Part shown: positions 49,614 through 57,150 of the stretch, one piece after another
How positions within the stretch are numbered: position 1 is the first letter of the stretch
How the letters are laid out: each line of letters starts with the position of its first letter
Assembly (NCBI RefSeq): GCF_001956695.1
Contig: NZ_CP019070.1
Location: 1,798,001 to 1,862,000 of the forward strand
Length of the DNA stretch: 64,000 nt
Origin: Poseidonibacter parvus
Lineage (GTDB): Bacteria > Campylobacterota > Campylobacteria > Campylobacterales > Arcobacteraceae
Direction of reading: 5' to 3'
The notes under the pieces: generated by a model
Told to the model about the DNA's origin: nothing
Database searches by the model: none
Seen by the model: the letters and a program-made list of their open reading frames with translations, nothing else
Program-made: the position numbers and the translations under genes

Positions 49614-49885
49614 ACACTAGCTTTTTTATCAAATTCTTCTTGATATTTTCTCATACCTGCGTTTATTTCTGAGTATTGTTCTGCTGTAACATCTTCATCT
49701 TGTGACCATTTTACTTCGTCTATTCGACCACCATAAGATAAACCAAACTCTTCGATTGTTTTAGAAAACTCCTCTAAGTCATTACACCTTTGTGTTTTAT
49801 CTATTACTGTGTCAGTTAAATCAATAAACCAATCATGTGGGTTTTGTCCATTACATTTTATTTTTGCTTCGAAAATTACGCTCAT
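49610..49885 (-). CDS. Small soluble protein of unknown function
   Basis: 91 residues, acidic. It starts MSVIFEAKIKCNGQNPHDWF, with a strand-like beginning, a middle helix (DLEEFSKTIEEFGLSYGG) and a charged C-terminal helix. One Cys pair (C11, C34) could bind metal or bridge. Not recognised. It is monocistronic, with AAGGTATCT upstream on the minus strand. The stop overlaps the neighbouring membrane gene's stop region by four bases. Confidence 0.7.
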   Translation of the reverse strand: MSVIFEAKIKCNGQNPHDWFIDLTDTVIDKTQRCNDLEEFSKTIEEFGLSYGGRIDEVKWSQDEDVTAEQYSEINAGMRKYQEEFDKKASV

Positions 49886-49923
49886 TAGATACCTTTGATT
49901 TTTATTTTTGCATTATAACAAAT

Positions 49924-50982
49924 TTAATTTAAATTCACTAGATATATATTTCCACTATCAGTTGAAATATATATATCTGCATTTGGAGATTCAACTACAT
50001 TTCTAATTCTTTCATTTAAATTATTAAAAAGTCTATTTTCTTTTATTACTTTATCGTTTTTATCTAAAACTATTTGATTTAGATGTTGGAGTTTTAAAGC
50101 TCCTGAAAATAAATTTCCTTTTAAATTTTTATATTTTTTTCCACTATATGAAATTAAAGAACTAGGTGCAATTGAAGGAATAAAAGCTTTAATACTGTCT
50201 ACATAATTTTTATTACTACGATATTCTCCTACATACATTGGATTCCAGTACTCTTTTCCTTTTGAAACAATTGGCCAACCATAGTTAGCACCTTTTTTTA
50301 TAACATTAATCTCATCACCACCTCTTGGTCCATGTTCATTTGAATATAGTTTTTTACTATTCATATCAAAAAAGAGCCCTTGTGGATTTCTATGCCCATA
50401 AGAATATATTTCATCTAAGGCATTAGCATTATTTACAAAAGGATTATCTTTTGGAATTGAACCATCAAGATTAAGTCTTAAAATAGAACCTGCATGAGTT
50501 TTTAAATCCTGACCATTATCTCTATTTCCTCTATCTCCAATTGAGAAAAACAAGTGCCCTTTATCATCAAAAGTTATTCTACTTCCAAAATGATGAGAAG
50601 CACTTGAGCTTGATTTTGTTACTAATAAATCTTTTACATCAACTAAACTATCAGCTTTTAGTTTTGCTCTTGCCAATGCAGTTGCCCCAAAACCATCTAC
50701 ATTTTTTGAATAAGTAAAATAAATCCAGCCATCTTTATTTTGAATATCAAGTAATCCACCCTGTCCTGAATATAAAACCTTTGGAACATTTTTAATATTT
50801 AATTTTTCATTTGTTTTTAAATTTATTAAAATTATCTTTCCATTTTTTTGTGAAATAAGTAATTTATTCTCATCTAAAAAAGTCATTCCCCATACAACTC
50901 CAAGGTTTGAGGCTATATTTGTAACTTGCATTTGTGCAAATATAGGGACAATAGTTAATAATATAAAAAATAGTGCTCGCAT
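49924..50982 (-). CDS. PQQ-type soluble aldose/sugar dehydrogenase (Asd-like), periplasmic
   Basis: 352 residues with a signal peptide (1-16, cleavage after FAQ). It is a six-bladed beta-propeller of the glucose/sorbosone dehydrogenase family: VWGMTFLDENKLLISQKNGK, QGGLLDIQ, SASHHFGSRITFDDKGHLFF, then SIGDRGNRDNGQDLKTHAGS, YGHRNPQGLFFD and NEHGPRGGDEINVIKKGANY (then GWP). The PQQ-contacting His (HHFGSR), Arg and Ca2+-site residues are present. It would oxidise aldoses and pass electrons to the respiratory chain. No PQQ synthesis genes lie in this window. Confidence 0.92.
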   Translation of the reverse strand: MRALFFILLTIVPIFAQMQVTNIASNLGVVWGMTFLDENKLLISQKNGKIILINLKTNEKLNIKNVPKVLYSGQGGLLDIQNKDGWIYFTYSKNVDGFGATALARAKLKADSLVDVKDLLVTKSSSSASHHFGSRITFDDKGHLFFSIGDRGNRDNGQDLKTHAGSILRLNLDGSIPKDNPFVNNANALDEIYSYGHRNPQGLFFDMNSKKLYSNEHGPRGGDEINVIKKGANYGWPIVSKGKEYWNPMYVGEYRSNKNYVDSIKAFIPSIAPSSLISYSGKKYKNLKGNLFSGALKLQHLNQIVLDKNDKVIKENRLFNNLNERIRNVVESPNADIYISTDSGNIYLVNLN

Positions 50983-51112
50983 AATCTCTCCTAAAAATAT
51001 TTAGTATATTATAACACTATAAAAAATTAATATACAATTTAATTTTAGAACAACATATGGATGAACATATTTTAGGATATACTGATATATAAATTTGAAG
51101 AAAGGAAATATT

Positions 51113-51214
51113 ATGGCAAAAGGTAAAGACGTTCAAAAAGCTACAAAAACAGCTTCTACAAAATCATTAAAAGAAAAAAGAGCTGAGAAAAAAGCTAAGA
51201 AAAATTCTAAATAA
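51113..51214 (+). CDS. Tiny basic protein
   Basis: 33 residues, about 40 percent Lys/Arg. The product begins MAKGKDVQKATKTAST and ends with a Lys-rich tail. A strong ribosome site (GAAAGGAAA) sits six bases upstream, and the codon use fits the neighbours. It could be a ribosome- or nucleic-acid-associated peptide; no family is certain. It faces the 50-residue gene below, across a stem-loop. Confidence 0.6.
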   Translation: MAKGKDVQKATKTASTKSLKEKRAEKKAKKNSK

Positions 51215-51238
51215 TAAAATTTAACTATTTATTAAAGG

Positions 51239-51268
51239 TGTCAGAAAATAAGGTTAGTTATTCTGACA
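51239..51268. terminator. Stem-loop between two tiny genes
   Basis: TGTCAGAA(AA)TAA and TTATTCTGACA pair with a two-base bulge around a six-base loop, between convergent small genes. There is no strong T-run. Confidence 0.4.
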
Positions 51269-51279
51269 TCAAAACTTAT

Positions 51280-51432
51280 TTATTCGGAATCGGAACTTGA
51301 AGATTCTTCTTCAGTTTCATCTTTTGCATCAGCATTTTTTAAAGCTTCTTTTTTCTTTCGTTTTTCTTCTTTTTTCTTTTGCTTTTCTAATTCACGTGCG
51401 CGTTTTTCATAATTATAATTAACTTTAGCCAT
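51280..51432 (-). CDS. Tiny charged protein (basic head, acidic Ser-rich tail)
   Basis: 50 residues. It starts MAKVNYNYEKRARELEKQKK, continues with a run of Lys/Glu/Arg and ends in a Glu/Ser/Asp tail (TEEESSSSDSE). Similar short proteins with a MAxINYxFEKRxRE start occur in many Proteobacteria, function unknown. The ribosome region reads AGGATTG on the minus strand. It lies between the pentapeptide gene and the tiny basic gene. Confidence 0.65.
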   Translation of the reverse strand: MAKVNYNYEKRARELEKQKKKEEKRKKKEALKNADAKDETEEESSSSDSE

Positions 51433-51510
51433 TATCAATCCTGTTTTTTCTCAGTATAACAAAGCACCTAGACATTTGTACTTAAATATATAAACATTTA
51501 TATAAAAAAC

Positions 51511-52077
51511 TTATTTTAACTTTATAGGAAGTAATGATAAAAAGCTCAAAGCTTCAGGTAAAGAAAACTGTGCTTTTTGTAAATCATTACTTTTAGGATC
51601 AATCAAATAATTTCTAGATGTTTCAAAATTTGCTTTTTTCATATTATTACTTATAAAGACACTTTGATCCAAACTACAATTATGGAAAACTGCACTTTCT
51701 AGATTACACTCTTCAAAACCTGTATCACTTATTAAAGAATCAATAAATTTCATTTTTCGTAAATCTAAAAGATGAAAAGAGTTTTGAGAAATATTACAAG
51801 TATCAAATTTTACATCAAAAGGTTCAACACATGAACTCCAAGAAATTCCTAAAAGTTTTGAATTTTCAAAATTCACATCATTAAAAGTACAGCTTTTTAA
51901 TTTAGCAAGAGATAAATCACAATTTATAAAAGTACATTCAGTAAACTTACAATTATCAAAAACAGTTTTTGAAAAATCGCACTTGATAAATGTACAATTG
52001 TCAAAGTAAATTGCATCTAGATATTTATCTTTATATTCTGTAAATTCTTCTTCCCAATAATCATTTGTTTTAAACAT
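51511..52077 (-). CDS. Pentapeptide-repeat protein
   Basis: 188 residues made of repeated A(D/N)LXX-type pentapeptides: FDNCTFIKCDFSKTVFDNCK, FTECTFINCDLSLAKLKSCT and FEECNLESAVFHNCSLDQSV. This makes a right-handed quadrilateral beta-helix of about five coils in two blocks (about 20-85 and 110-150). Ten or more Cys sit at outward positions. Some family members mimic DNA and bind gyrase (Qnr/MfpA/McbG-like), but there is no direct evidence for that here. It is monocistronic. Confidence 0.88.
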   Translation of the reverse strand: MFKTNDYWEEEFTEYKDKYLDAIYFDNCTFIKCDFSKTVFDNCKFTECTFINCDLSLAKLKSCTFNDVNFENSKLLGISWSSCVEPFDVKFDTCNISQNSFHLLDLRKMKFIDSLISDTGFEECNLESAVFHNCSLDQSVFISNNMKKANFETSRNYLIDPKSNDLQKAQFSLPEALSFLSLLPIKLK

Positions 52078-52219
52078 GAAACTCTTTTTTTGTTAATTTT
52101 ATCATATTTAAAATAAAAAAAAATCTAAAATTTTAAGTAAAAAAGTCCTATTTTTGGTATATTTTCAATAAAATTGATTAAATTAGTTCATTATTCTTGT
52201 ATATTTAATGAAATTTAGT

Positions 52220-52357
52220 TAGAATAACAGCAATTGAAAGATGATTTAGAACTTCATTTATGGCATGCTTTATATTGATAACCTACAGTTGCAGTAAAAT
52301 CACACCACAAGATAGATTCATAAGTTAGATTTTAGACAACAAACAAAAGGAAATAAT
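52220..52357 (+). promoter_or_regulatory. Promoter region and long leader of the cold-shock gene
   Basis: A -10-like TAGAAT lies at 52220-52225, and the leader of about 125 nt before the ATG is unusually long for this window. Long structured leaders are normal for cspA mRNAs, where they act as thermosensors. AAAGGAAAT is the ribosome site. Confidence 0.5.
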
Positions 52358-52573
52358 ATGGCATTAGTTAACGGAACAGTAAAATGGTTCAATAGTGAAA
52401 AAGGTTTTGGATTTATTGAGCAAGAAGATGGTGGAAAAGATGTATTCGTACACTTCAGAAACATTAATAATTCAGGATACGGAAGAGTATCTTTAGAAGA
52501 CGGTCAAAAAGTTACTTTCGAAGTAACTGAAGGTGAAAAAGGTCTTCAAGCAGAAAACGTTACTCCTCAATAG
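52358..52573 (+). CDS. Cold-shock protein, CspA family
   Basis: 71 residues, single cold-shock domain with both RNA-binding motifs: [14 protein letters not shown] (RNP1 region KGFGFI) and DVFVHFRNI (RNP2 VFVHF). It binds single-stranded RNA/DNA and melts mRNA structure. It has its own promoter, a long leader and a strong terminator, so it is monocistronic. The C-terminus GLQAENVTP is standard. Confidence 0.97.
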   Translation: MALVNGTVKWFNSEKGFGFIEQEDGGKDVFVHFRNINNSGYGRVSLEDGQKVTFEVTEGEKGLQAENVTPQ

Positions 52574-52584
52574 TAACTTCTTCA

Positions 52585-52619
52585 TTTATAAGCGGTTTCA
52601 TCCGCTTATAAACTTTTTT
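52585..52619 (+). terminator. Intrinsic terminator of the cold-shock gene
   Basis: A perfect 11-bp stem TTTATAAGCGG / CCGCTTATAAA with a six-base loop is followed by six T. Confidence 0.85.
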
Positions 52620-52638
52620 AAAAACAAACTACTTTTTA

Positions 52639-53277
52639 ATGAAATTATTCAATTTTAAAAATCAATTTTCTTCACAACTATTAAATGAAACTGTTAATCA
52701 TCCTAATATTGAAATAGGAGTATTCTCTTATTACTCAGGATATCATCACCAACACGATTTTGTAGAGTGTGCTAGATATTTACACGATAAAAGAAACGAT
52801 GTTGATAAACTAATTATTGGCTCATATTGCTCAATTGGTTCTGGTGCTGTTTTCATGATGGCAGGAAATCAAGGACATAATAAAGAATGGCTTAGCACTT
52901 ATCCTTTTTTCTTTCAAGCAAATATTTTTAAAGATGCAAAAAACGGTTTTGAAAAAGCAGGTAATACAGTAATAGAAAATGACGTTTGGATAGGCAGTGA
53001 AGCAATGATCATGCCAGGAGTTAAAATTGGAAATGGAGCAATTATAGCTGCAAGAGCAGTTGTAGTAAAAGATGTAGCACCATATACAGTTGTAGGAGGA
53101 AATCCAGCAACACTTATTAAATCGCGATTTGAAAAAGAAGAAATAGAACAATTACTTAAAATGAAATGGTGGAATTGGAGCGAAGATAAAATAAAAGCGT
53201 GTATGTCTCTTATTTGTAGTAGCGAAATTTCAAAACTATTTGATTATTGGACTTTAAATAAAAATACTCTAAATTAA
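52639..53277 (+). CDS. CatB-related xenobiotic O-acetyltransferase
   Basis: 212 residues of the left-handed beta-helix (hexapeptide) acyltransferase fold. Seen are LIIGSYCSIGSGAVFMMAGN and GHNKEW near residues 65-90 (the catalytic His region), IENDVWIGSEAMIMPGVKIG near 112-132 and AARAVVVKDVAPYTVVGGNP near 136-155. This matches the Vat/CatB group, which acetylates streptogramins or chloramphenicol; many chromosomal relatives acetylate sugars instead. The natural substrate is unknown. It starts 20 bases after the cold-shock terminator without an obvious promoter box. Confidence 0.9.
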   Translation: MKLFNFKNQFSSQLLNETVNHPNIEIGVFSYYSGYHHQHDFVECARYLHDKRNDVDKLIIGSYCSIGSGAVFMMAGNQGHNKEWLSTYPFFFQANIFKDAKNGFEKAGNTVIENDVWIGSEAMIMPGVKIGNGAIIAARAVVVKDVAPYTVVGGNPATLIKSRFEKEEIEQLLKMKWWNWSEDKIKACMSLICSSEISKLFDYWTLNKNTLN

Positions 53278-53286
53278 ATTTTTAAA

Positions 53287-54147
53287 TTACTTCTTACTAA
53301 CTAAAATCCCCCCTAATACAATTAAAGAAATACCAATAAACGTTAAAATATCAGGAAATAAATCACCTAACATTACTCCAAAACCTACTGCAAAAGGAAT
53401 ACTTGTATAACTTACAACTCCAATAATACTAGCAGGACTTAAGCCATAAGCTCTTGTTAAAAGCCATTGAGAAGCTGTTGATAAAACAGCCATTAAAACT
53501 ATTAAAAGCCAAACAATCAAATCTGTATGAATAGAAAACTTTACATAAGGCGTAAACAAAAAAAGTAAAAAAGGAATTATCACACCAATTAACATAAAAG
53601 AAAGCATGATAACTCTTGCATCATAAATATCTTTTATTTTTTTTATTGTTGCATAAGCAGCAGCTGCAAAGAAACCACCTAATACTCCATAAATATGTTC
53701 AATTGATAAAACAATTCCAAAAGGTTTTATAATTAAAACAAGTCCAACAAAACCAATTATTAAGGCAATGAATGTATTAAAATTTATAGATTCTTTCATT
53801 AAATAAAAGGCTAAAATTGTTACAAAAAATGGAGATGTTTTATTTAATATAATAGCTTCACCAAGTGGAATTGTTGCAATTGTATAAAAGAAAAACAACA
53901 TAGCAATTGTTCCAAATAATCCTCGTAAAAAAAGTAAATGAAGTTTTGAAATATTTATAGAAACAGGAAGTTTTTTCAAAGTATAAAGAATGATTAAAAC
54001 ACCTAAAAGATTTCTATAAAATACAATCTCAATAGGATCCATACTTTGTGATAATACTTTTGCAACTGCACTGTTAAGTGCTCCAAAAAAAGCACTAAAA
54101 AGCATAAATAGCATTCCCTTATCCATAAGTTTTAAGTTTATTGGCAT
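53287..54147 (-). CDS. EamA/DMT-family transporter
   Basis: 286 residues from ATG 54147; longer starts up to 54267 would overlap the rubredoxin gene and are rejected. Ten hydrophobic helices are arranged as two EamA repeats (about 12-140 and 150-286), for example LFSAFFGALNSAVAKVLSQS, PIEIVFYRNLLGVLIILYTL and VVSYTSIPFAVGFGVMLGDL. It is an inner-membrane metabolite or drug exporter, substrate unknown. It begins one base after the rubredoxin stop and forms an operon with rsuA-like and rubredoxin genes. Confidence 0.9.
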   Translation of the reverse strand: MPINLKLMDKGMLFMLFSAFFGALNSAVAKVLSQSMDPIEIVFYRNLLGVLIILYTLKKLPVSINISKLHLLFLRGLFGTIAMLFFFYTIATIPLGEAIILNKTSPFFVTILAFYLMKESINFNTFIALIIGFVGLVLIIKPFGIVLSIEHIYGVLGGFFAAAAYATIKKIKDIYDARVIMLSFMLIGVIIPFLLFLFTPYVKFSIHTDLIVWLLIVLMAVLSTASQWLLTRAYGLSPASIIGVVSYTSIPFAVGFGVMLGDLFPDILTFIGISLIVLGGILVSKK

Positions 54148-54148
54148 A

Positions 54149-54316
54149 TTATTCTTCAAGTAATTCTTCAAAATCTTCTTTTGGGGAGCCACAATCAGGA
54201 CACTCCCAATCTTCAGGTAATTCTTCAAAAGCAGTTCCTGGTTTAATTCCAACATCAGGATCACCAAGTTTTGGTTGATATATATAACCTCTTACTGTAC
54301 AAAGATAATCATTCAT
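54149..54316 (-). CDS. Rubredoxin-like protein lacking one iron-ligand cysteine
   Basis: 55 residues with GGAGG ribosome site. Rubredoxin hallmarks: [32 protein letters not shown] and [12 protein letters not shown]. Rubredoxin binds one Fe with Cys4 as CxxCGY and CPxCG. The second motif is intact, but the first reads C-T-V-R-G-Y, so the second cysteine is Arg (AGA). Cys to Arg here needs two base changes, so this is not a single sequencing error. Iron binding by three Cys plus another ligand, or zinc, is possible. It is translationally coupled: the ATG overlaps the rsuA-like stop (TAATG). Confidence 0.85.
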   Translation of the reverse strand: MNDYLCTVRGYIYQPKLGDPDVGIKPGTAFEELPEDWECPDCGSPKEDFEELLEE

Positions 54317-54897
54317 TATACCTCCTTTTTAAGTAGCGTTTTTTCTTCATCAAGAGATAAAAATCGCCATTGGCCACTTTTTATATCAAGAGGAAAACTT
54401 CCTATACTAATTCGTGTAAGATTTAAAACCTTTAGAGGTGTTCCAAATTTTGGGTCTTTTAATGCTCCAAATAAACGACGTATATGTCGATTTTTACCTT
54501 CATTTATTTGAATTCTTAGTTTTGTTTTAGCTCCACCCATTCCAATTTTTTCAACCATTAAAGCTTTTAGTAAGCCATATTTACTATCAACACCTTTTAA
54601 AGCTTGAGAGATATGTTCATCTGTCACATGACCTCTTACCCAGATTTCATATACTTTATCACAATTTCCAGGCTTTGTTAACATATTATTTATTTGCCCA
54701 TCTTTAGTAAATAATAAAAGTCCTTTTGAGTCTAAATCTAAACGCCCTATTGGCATCCATTGCTCATCAAAAATCCATTGTGGTAAAAAATCATAAACAG
54801 TCTTACGACCTACTAAGTCATCAGATCTTGTAACTAAATATCCTTTAGGCTTATTTACTGCTAAGAGTTTTTTTGAATTCTCAAAAGAGTTAGACAT
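54316..54897 (-). CDS. RsuA/RluB/RluE/RluF-family pseudouridine synthase
   Basis: 193 residues, the short form without an S4 domain. Seen are [17 protein letters not shown] (residues 11-27), the catalytic [17 protein letters not shown] near 52-68, and [16 protein letters not shown] near 130-145. It converts a uridine of ribosomal RNA (16S U516 or 23S positions, RluE-like by size) to pseudouridine. Its stop overlaps the rubredoxin start, and it is the first gene of the operon. Confidence 0.93.
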   Translation of the reverse strand: MSNSFENSKKLLAVNKPKGYLVTRSDDLVGRKTVYDFLPQWIFDEQWMPIGRLDLDSKGLLLFTKDGQINNMLTKPGNCDKVYEIWVRGHVTDEHISQALKGVDSKYGLLKALMVEKIGMGGAKTKLRIQINEGKNRHIRRLFGALKDPKFGTPLKVLNLTRISIGSFPLDIKSGQWRFLSLDEEKTLLKKEV

Positions 54898-54984
54898 TTG
54901 ATAGTTTCCTTATATATTCTTACTAAACATTAATTTATAATATTAATGCCATTGTATATAAATTTTATAAAGAAGGGGTAAGAT

Positions 54985-55013
54985 GTAGAACTTTTATATT
55001 ATAAAAGTTCTAC
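54985..55013. terminator. Stem-loop at the end of the TlpA-CcdA-DoxX operon
   Basis: A perfect 13-bp stem GTAGAACTTTTAT / ATAAAAGTTCTAC with a three-base loop covers the doxX stop. The T-run is on the plus side only, so it may act as an mRNA end rather than a classical terminator. Confidence 0.45.
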
Positions 55014-55424
55014 TTTTTCTCTAATTGCATCTATTGAATATCGATTTAATTCAATAAAATATGAAAGTATAAAAAAGAATATTGCATATATCATTTGAGA
55101 AGACATAATATTCCAATTTTCTTGTAAACCTGAACCAAATACTAATGCTACAATTAATAAAGCACCAACTAGTAAAGTCCTAGATGTAAATAATCCTAAT
55201 ATTAATAAAATACCTATAATTAATTCAACAAAAGGAATTAAATAAGATGATATGCTCACCATAAACTCAGGTAAAATAGTTTTACTAAATTGCCCAATCA
55301 TCCATGTATTAAAACCTTCAAGATTTAACATTCTAGCAATTCCATGTGTAAGCATATTTACACCCATAGTAAGTCGTAATATTAAATAAGCTAATTCTAA
55401 AGTTTTTTGCTTTGTATCATTCAT
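54999..55424 (-). CDS. DoxX family membrane protein
   Basis: 141 residues with four hydrophobic helices, the DoxX four-helix bundle: AYLILRLTMGVNMLTHGIAR near 12-31 (GR/HG pattern), YLIPFVELIIGILLILGLFT near 60-79 and GALLIVALVFGSGLQENW near 87-104. DoxX proteins are linked to thiosulfate:quinone oxidation and thiol stress. It lies 15 bases after the ccdA-like gene, so it belongs to the thiol-redox operon. Confidence 0.9.
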   Translation of the reverse strand: MNDTKQKTLELAYLILRLTMGVNMLTHGIARMLNLEGFNTWMIGQFSKTILPEFMVSISSYLIPFVELIIGILLILGLFTSRTLLVGALLIVALVFGSGLQENWNIMSSQMIYAIFFFILSYFIELNRYSIDAIREKVELL

Positions 55425-55439
55425 AAATTTTCCCTTTTT

Positions 55440-56111
55440 TTAAAATAATGATGATTGATAATAAATGATGTATACTCCAGCTACAAGAAGGAAAACAGCA
55501 CTTATTTTTTGCATATGAGGTAAAATAGAATTAATTTTTCTACTTATAAAATCTTTTGCAAAAATTGAACTCATAATTGTAATTAGCATTAATAAACTAA
55601 TACCTACAAAATAAGCTACAATATAACTAACACCTAAAGCAGAATTTGGTTCACTAAACGCTTGTGTTGCTACAACCAAGAATAAAGGAAATAAACACCC
55701 TAAAGCTCCAATTGCATAAGCAATTCCAAAGAAAAATGCTTCTTTAACTTCATTTTCATGCTTCTTTTGATTCATATGAATATTTACACTAAAATCTTTT
55801 CCTAAAAGCATTAAAATTCCAACAATAATAAGAATTGCTCCTAAAGAAATTGCAACATATTTCATATAACTTTTAATCAACTCTGCTGCTACAATAATTA
55901 GACCACTTGCAATTGCATATATCACTAAAATACCTAAAATTGAGAAAAATGCTAATTTTAAACCTCTTAACAAAAGATGTAATTTACTTTGTTCTGATAC
56001 ATTATTTCTAGAGATAAAAGATACGATATAAGCTGGAAGAAGTGCTACTGCACAAGGGGCAAAGAATGCAAATACCCCTTGAAGAAATGAAAAGTAAATA
56101 AAACTATTCAT
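55440..56111 (-). CDS. ccdA: CcdA-type thiol-disulfide transmembrane reductase
   Basis: 223 residues with six helices. The two catalytic cysteines are in FFAPCAVALLPAYIVSF (near residue 19) and ALGCLFPLFLVV (near residue 141), each followed by Pro, as in CcdA/DsbD-beta. It carries electrons from cytoplasmic thioredoxin to periplasmic TlpA-like proteins and cytochrome c maturation. It starts eight bases inside the end of the TlpA gene and precedes doxX. Confidence 0.92.
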   Translation of the reverse strand: MNSFIYFSFLQGVFAFFAPCAVALLPAYIVSFISRNNVSEQSKLHLLLRGLKLAFFSILGILVIYAIASGLIIVAAELIKSYMKYVAISLGAILIIVGILMLLGKDFSVNIHMNQKKHENEVKEAFFFGIAYAIGALGCLFPLFLVVATQAFSEPNSALGVSYIVAYFVGISLLMLITIMSSIFAKDFISRKINSILPHMQKISAVFLLVAGVYIIYYQSSLF

Positions 56112-56580
56112 TGCTCAATGTATCATCTATAAGCTTAGTATATTGCTCTAATGTTAGATGACCTCTATCTTTAAAAGTAACTTCACCTTTTGAATTAACC
56201 ATAATTGTAGTAGCTTGTCCAGTTACACCAAAATCAACCATAATTTTTGGATTACCAGCAACTGATGGATAAACTAAACCATGTTTATTTGCTAATTTTG
56301 TAAGTACTTCATCTGTGTCTGTTGGGTCAATACTAATTGATACAAAATTTACTCTATCTTTATATGTTTTATAAACACTGTTAATTGACGGCCAGTTTTT
56401 AGCACAAGTTGGGCACCATGATGCTGTAAAATATACTAATGTTGGTTTTTTAGTCTTTAAAAAACCATCTAAACTTACTTTTTCACCTGTGATTGTTGTT
56501 GCTTCAAATTGTGGAGCCATTGCTGGAGCTGCAAACATAGTTCCAATAAATAGTGTTAAACCTAATAAAATCTTTTTCAT
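56104..56580 (-). CDS. TlpA-like periplasmic thiol-disulfide protein
   Basis: 158 residues with a signal peptide (1-17, cleaved after FAA). It has a thioredoxin fold of the AhpC/TSA-TlpA group: active site ASWCPTCAKNWP near 51-60, PTLVYFT strand before it, cis-Pro loop GVTGQATTIMVNSKGEV near 122 and a DRGHLTLEQY C-terminal helix. CPTC is a reducing-type variant. It is likely kept reduced by the CcdA-like protein encoded by the overlapping next gene. Confidence 0.94.
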   Translation of the reverse strand: MKKILLGLTLFIGTMFAAPAMAPQFEATTITGEKVSLDGFLKTKKPTLVYFTASWCPTCAKNWPSINSVYKTYKDRVNFVSISIDPTDTDEVLTKLANKHGLVYPSVAGNPKIMVDFGVTGQATTIMVNSKGEVTFKDRGHLTLEQYTKLIDDTLSNE

Positions 56581-56683
56581 AATTATCCTTTTATTTTTTG
56601 ATAAAAGAATAGTAGTAAATTTGTGTGTAGTTATTGTTTAGCCAAATAGATAATATAACATTAACTTATATTAGATTTTTATT

Positions 56684-56992
56684 TTAAATTTGAAGTAGAG
56701 CATCTCGTATTTGCATATAAGCAATCAAAAACTCAAATAACATTCTCCAAAATATTTCCATAAAAATAAATAGAATAATAAAAAAAGAAAGAAATTTTAA
56801 TTGTTGTTTTTTGCTTAGTGTCTTCCACAATGATTCTTTAATATTCTCATAGGAAGTATTTATTAATTTATATCGTTTAATAGCCCATTTAAGTAAGATC
56901 CATGTAATAAAGGGTAAGAAAATTGCACCTAAATAATAAAATATTATTAAAATTTCAGTGCTAATAAAAGTTTTAAATGTAAGAAAATCCAT
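56684..56992 (-). CDS. Small membrane protein, unknown
   Basis: 102 residues with helices near 10-37 (EILIIFYYLGAIFLPFITWI) and 65-95 (QQLKFLSFFIILFIFMEIFW). The middle loop is charged. Domain or family is not recognised. It stands alone upstream of guaA's end, with no strong ribosome site visible. Confidence 0.6.
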   Translation of the reverse strand: MDFLTFKTFISTEILIIFYYLGAIFLPFITWILLKWAIKRYKLINTSYENIKESLWKTLSKKQQLKFLSFFIILFIFMEIFWRMLFEFLIAYMQIRDALLQI

Positions 56993-57093
56993 TTTATAAA
57001 TACCTATACTTTCTAACTTAAAGCTTATAGTTAATCAAAAGAGCAAACTTGCTAAATATATTTAAACAAGTTTTACGTAGATTTCATCAATGA

Positions 57094-57127
57094 TTGACAA
57101 AGATGTACTAGAAGTACATCAAGTCAA
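57094..57127. repeat. Nested palindrome downstream of guaA
   Basis: TTGAC...GTCAA encloses GATGTACT-AGA-AGTACATC, a perfect 8-bp stem inside a 5-bp outer stem. It lies 24 bases past the guaA stop. It has no T-run, so it is more likely an mRNA 3'-end stabiliser or protein site than a terminator. Confidence 0.55.
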
Positions 57128-57150
57128 GATTTAAAATAGATGAGTAAAAA

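Noticed and set aside
54148-54267. N-terminal extension of the EamA transporter (40 extra residues)
   Set aside because: It overlaps the rubredoxin gene on the same strand in another frame and lacks the EamA pattern; ATG 54147 fits the spacing.
54275-54511. Plus-strand frame over the rubredoxin/rsuA-like junction
   Set aside because: Both minus-strand genes are strongly supported; this frame has no family features.
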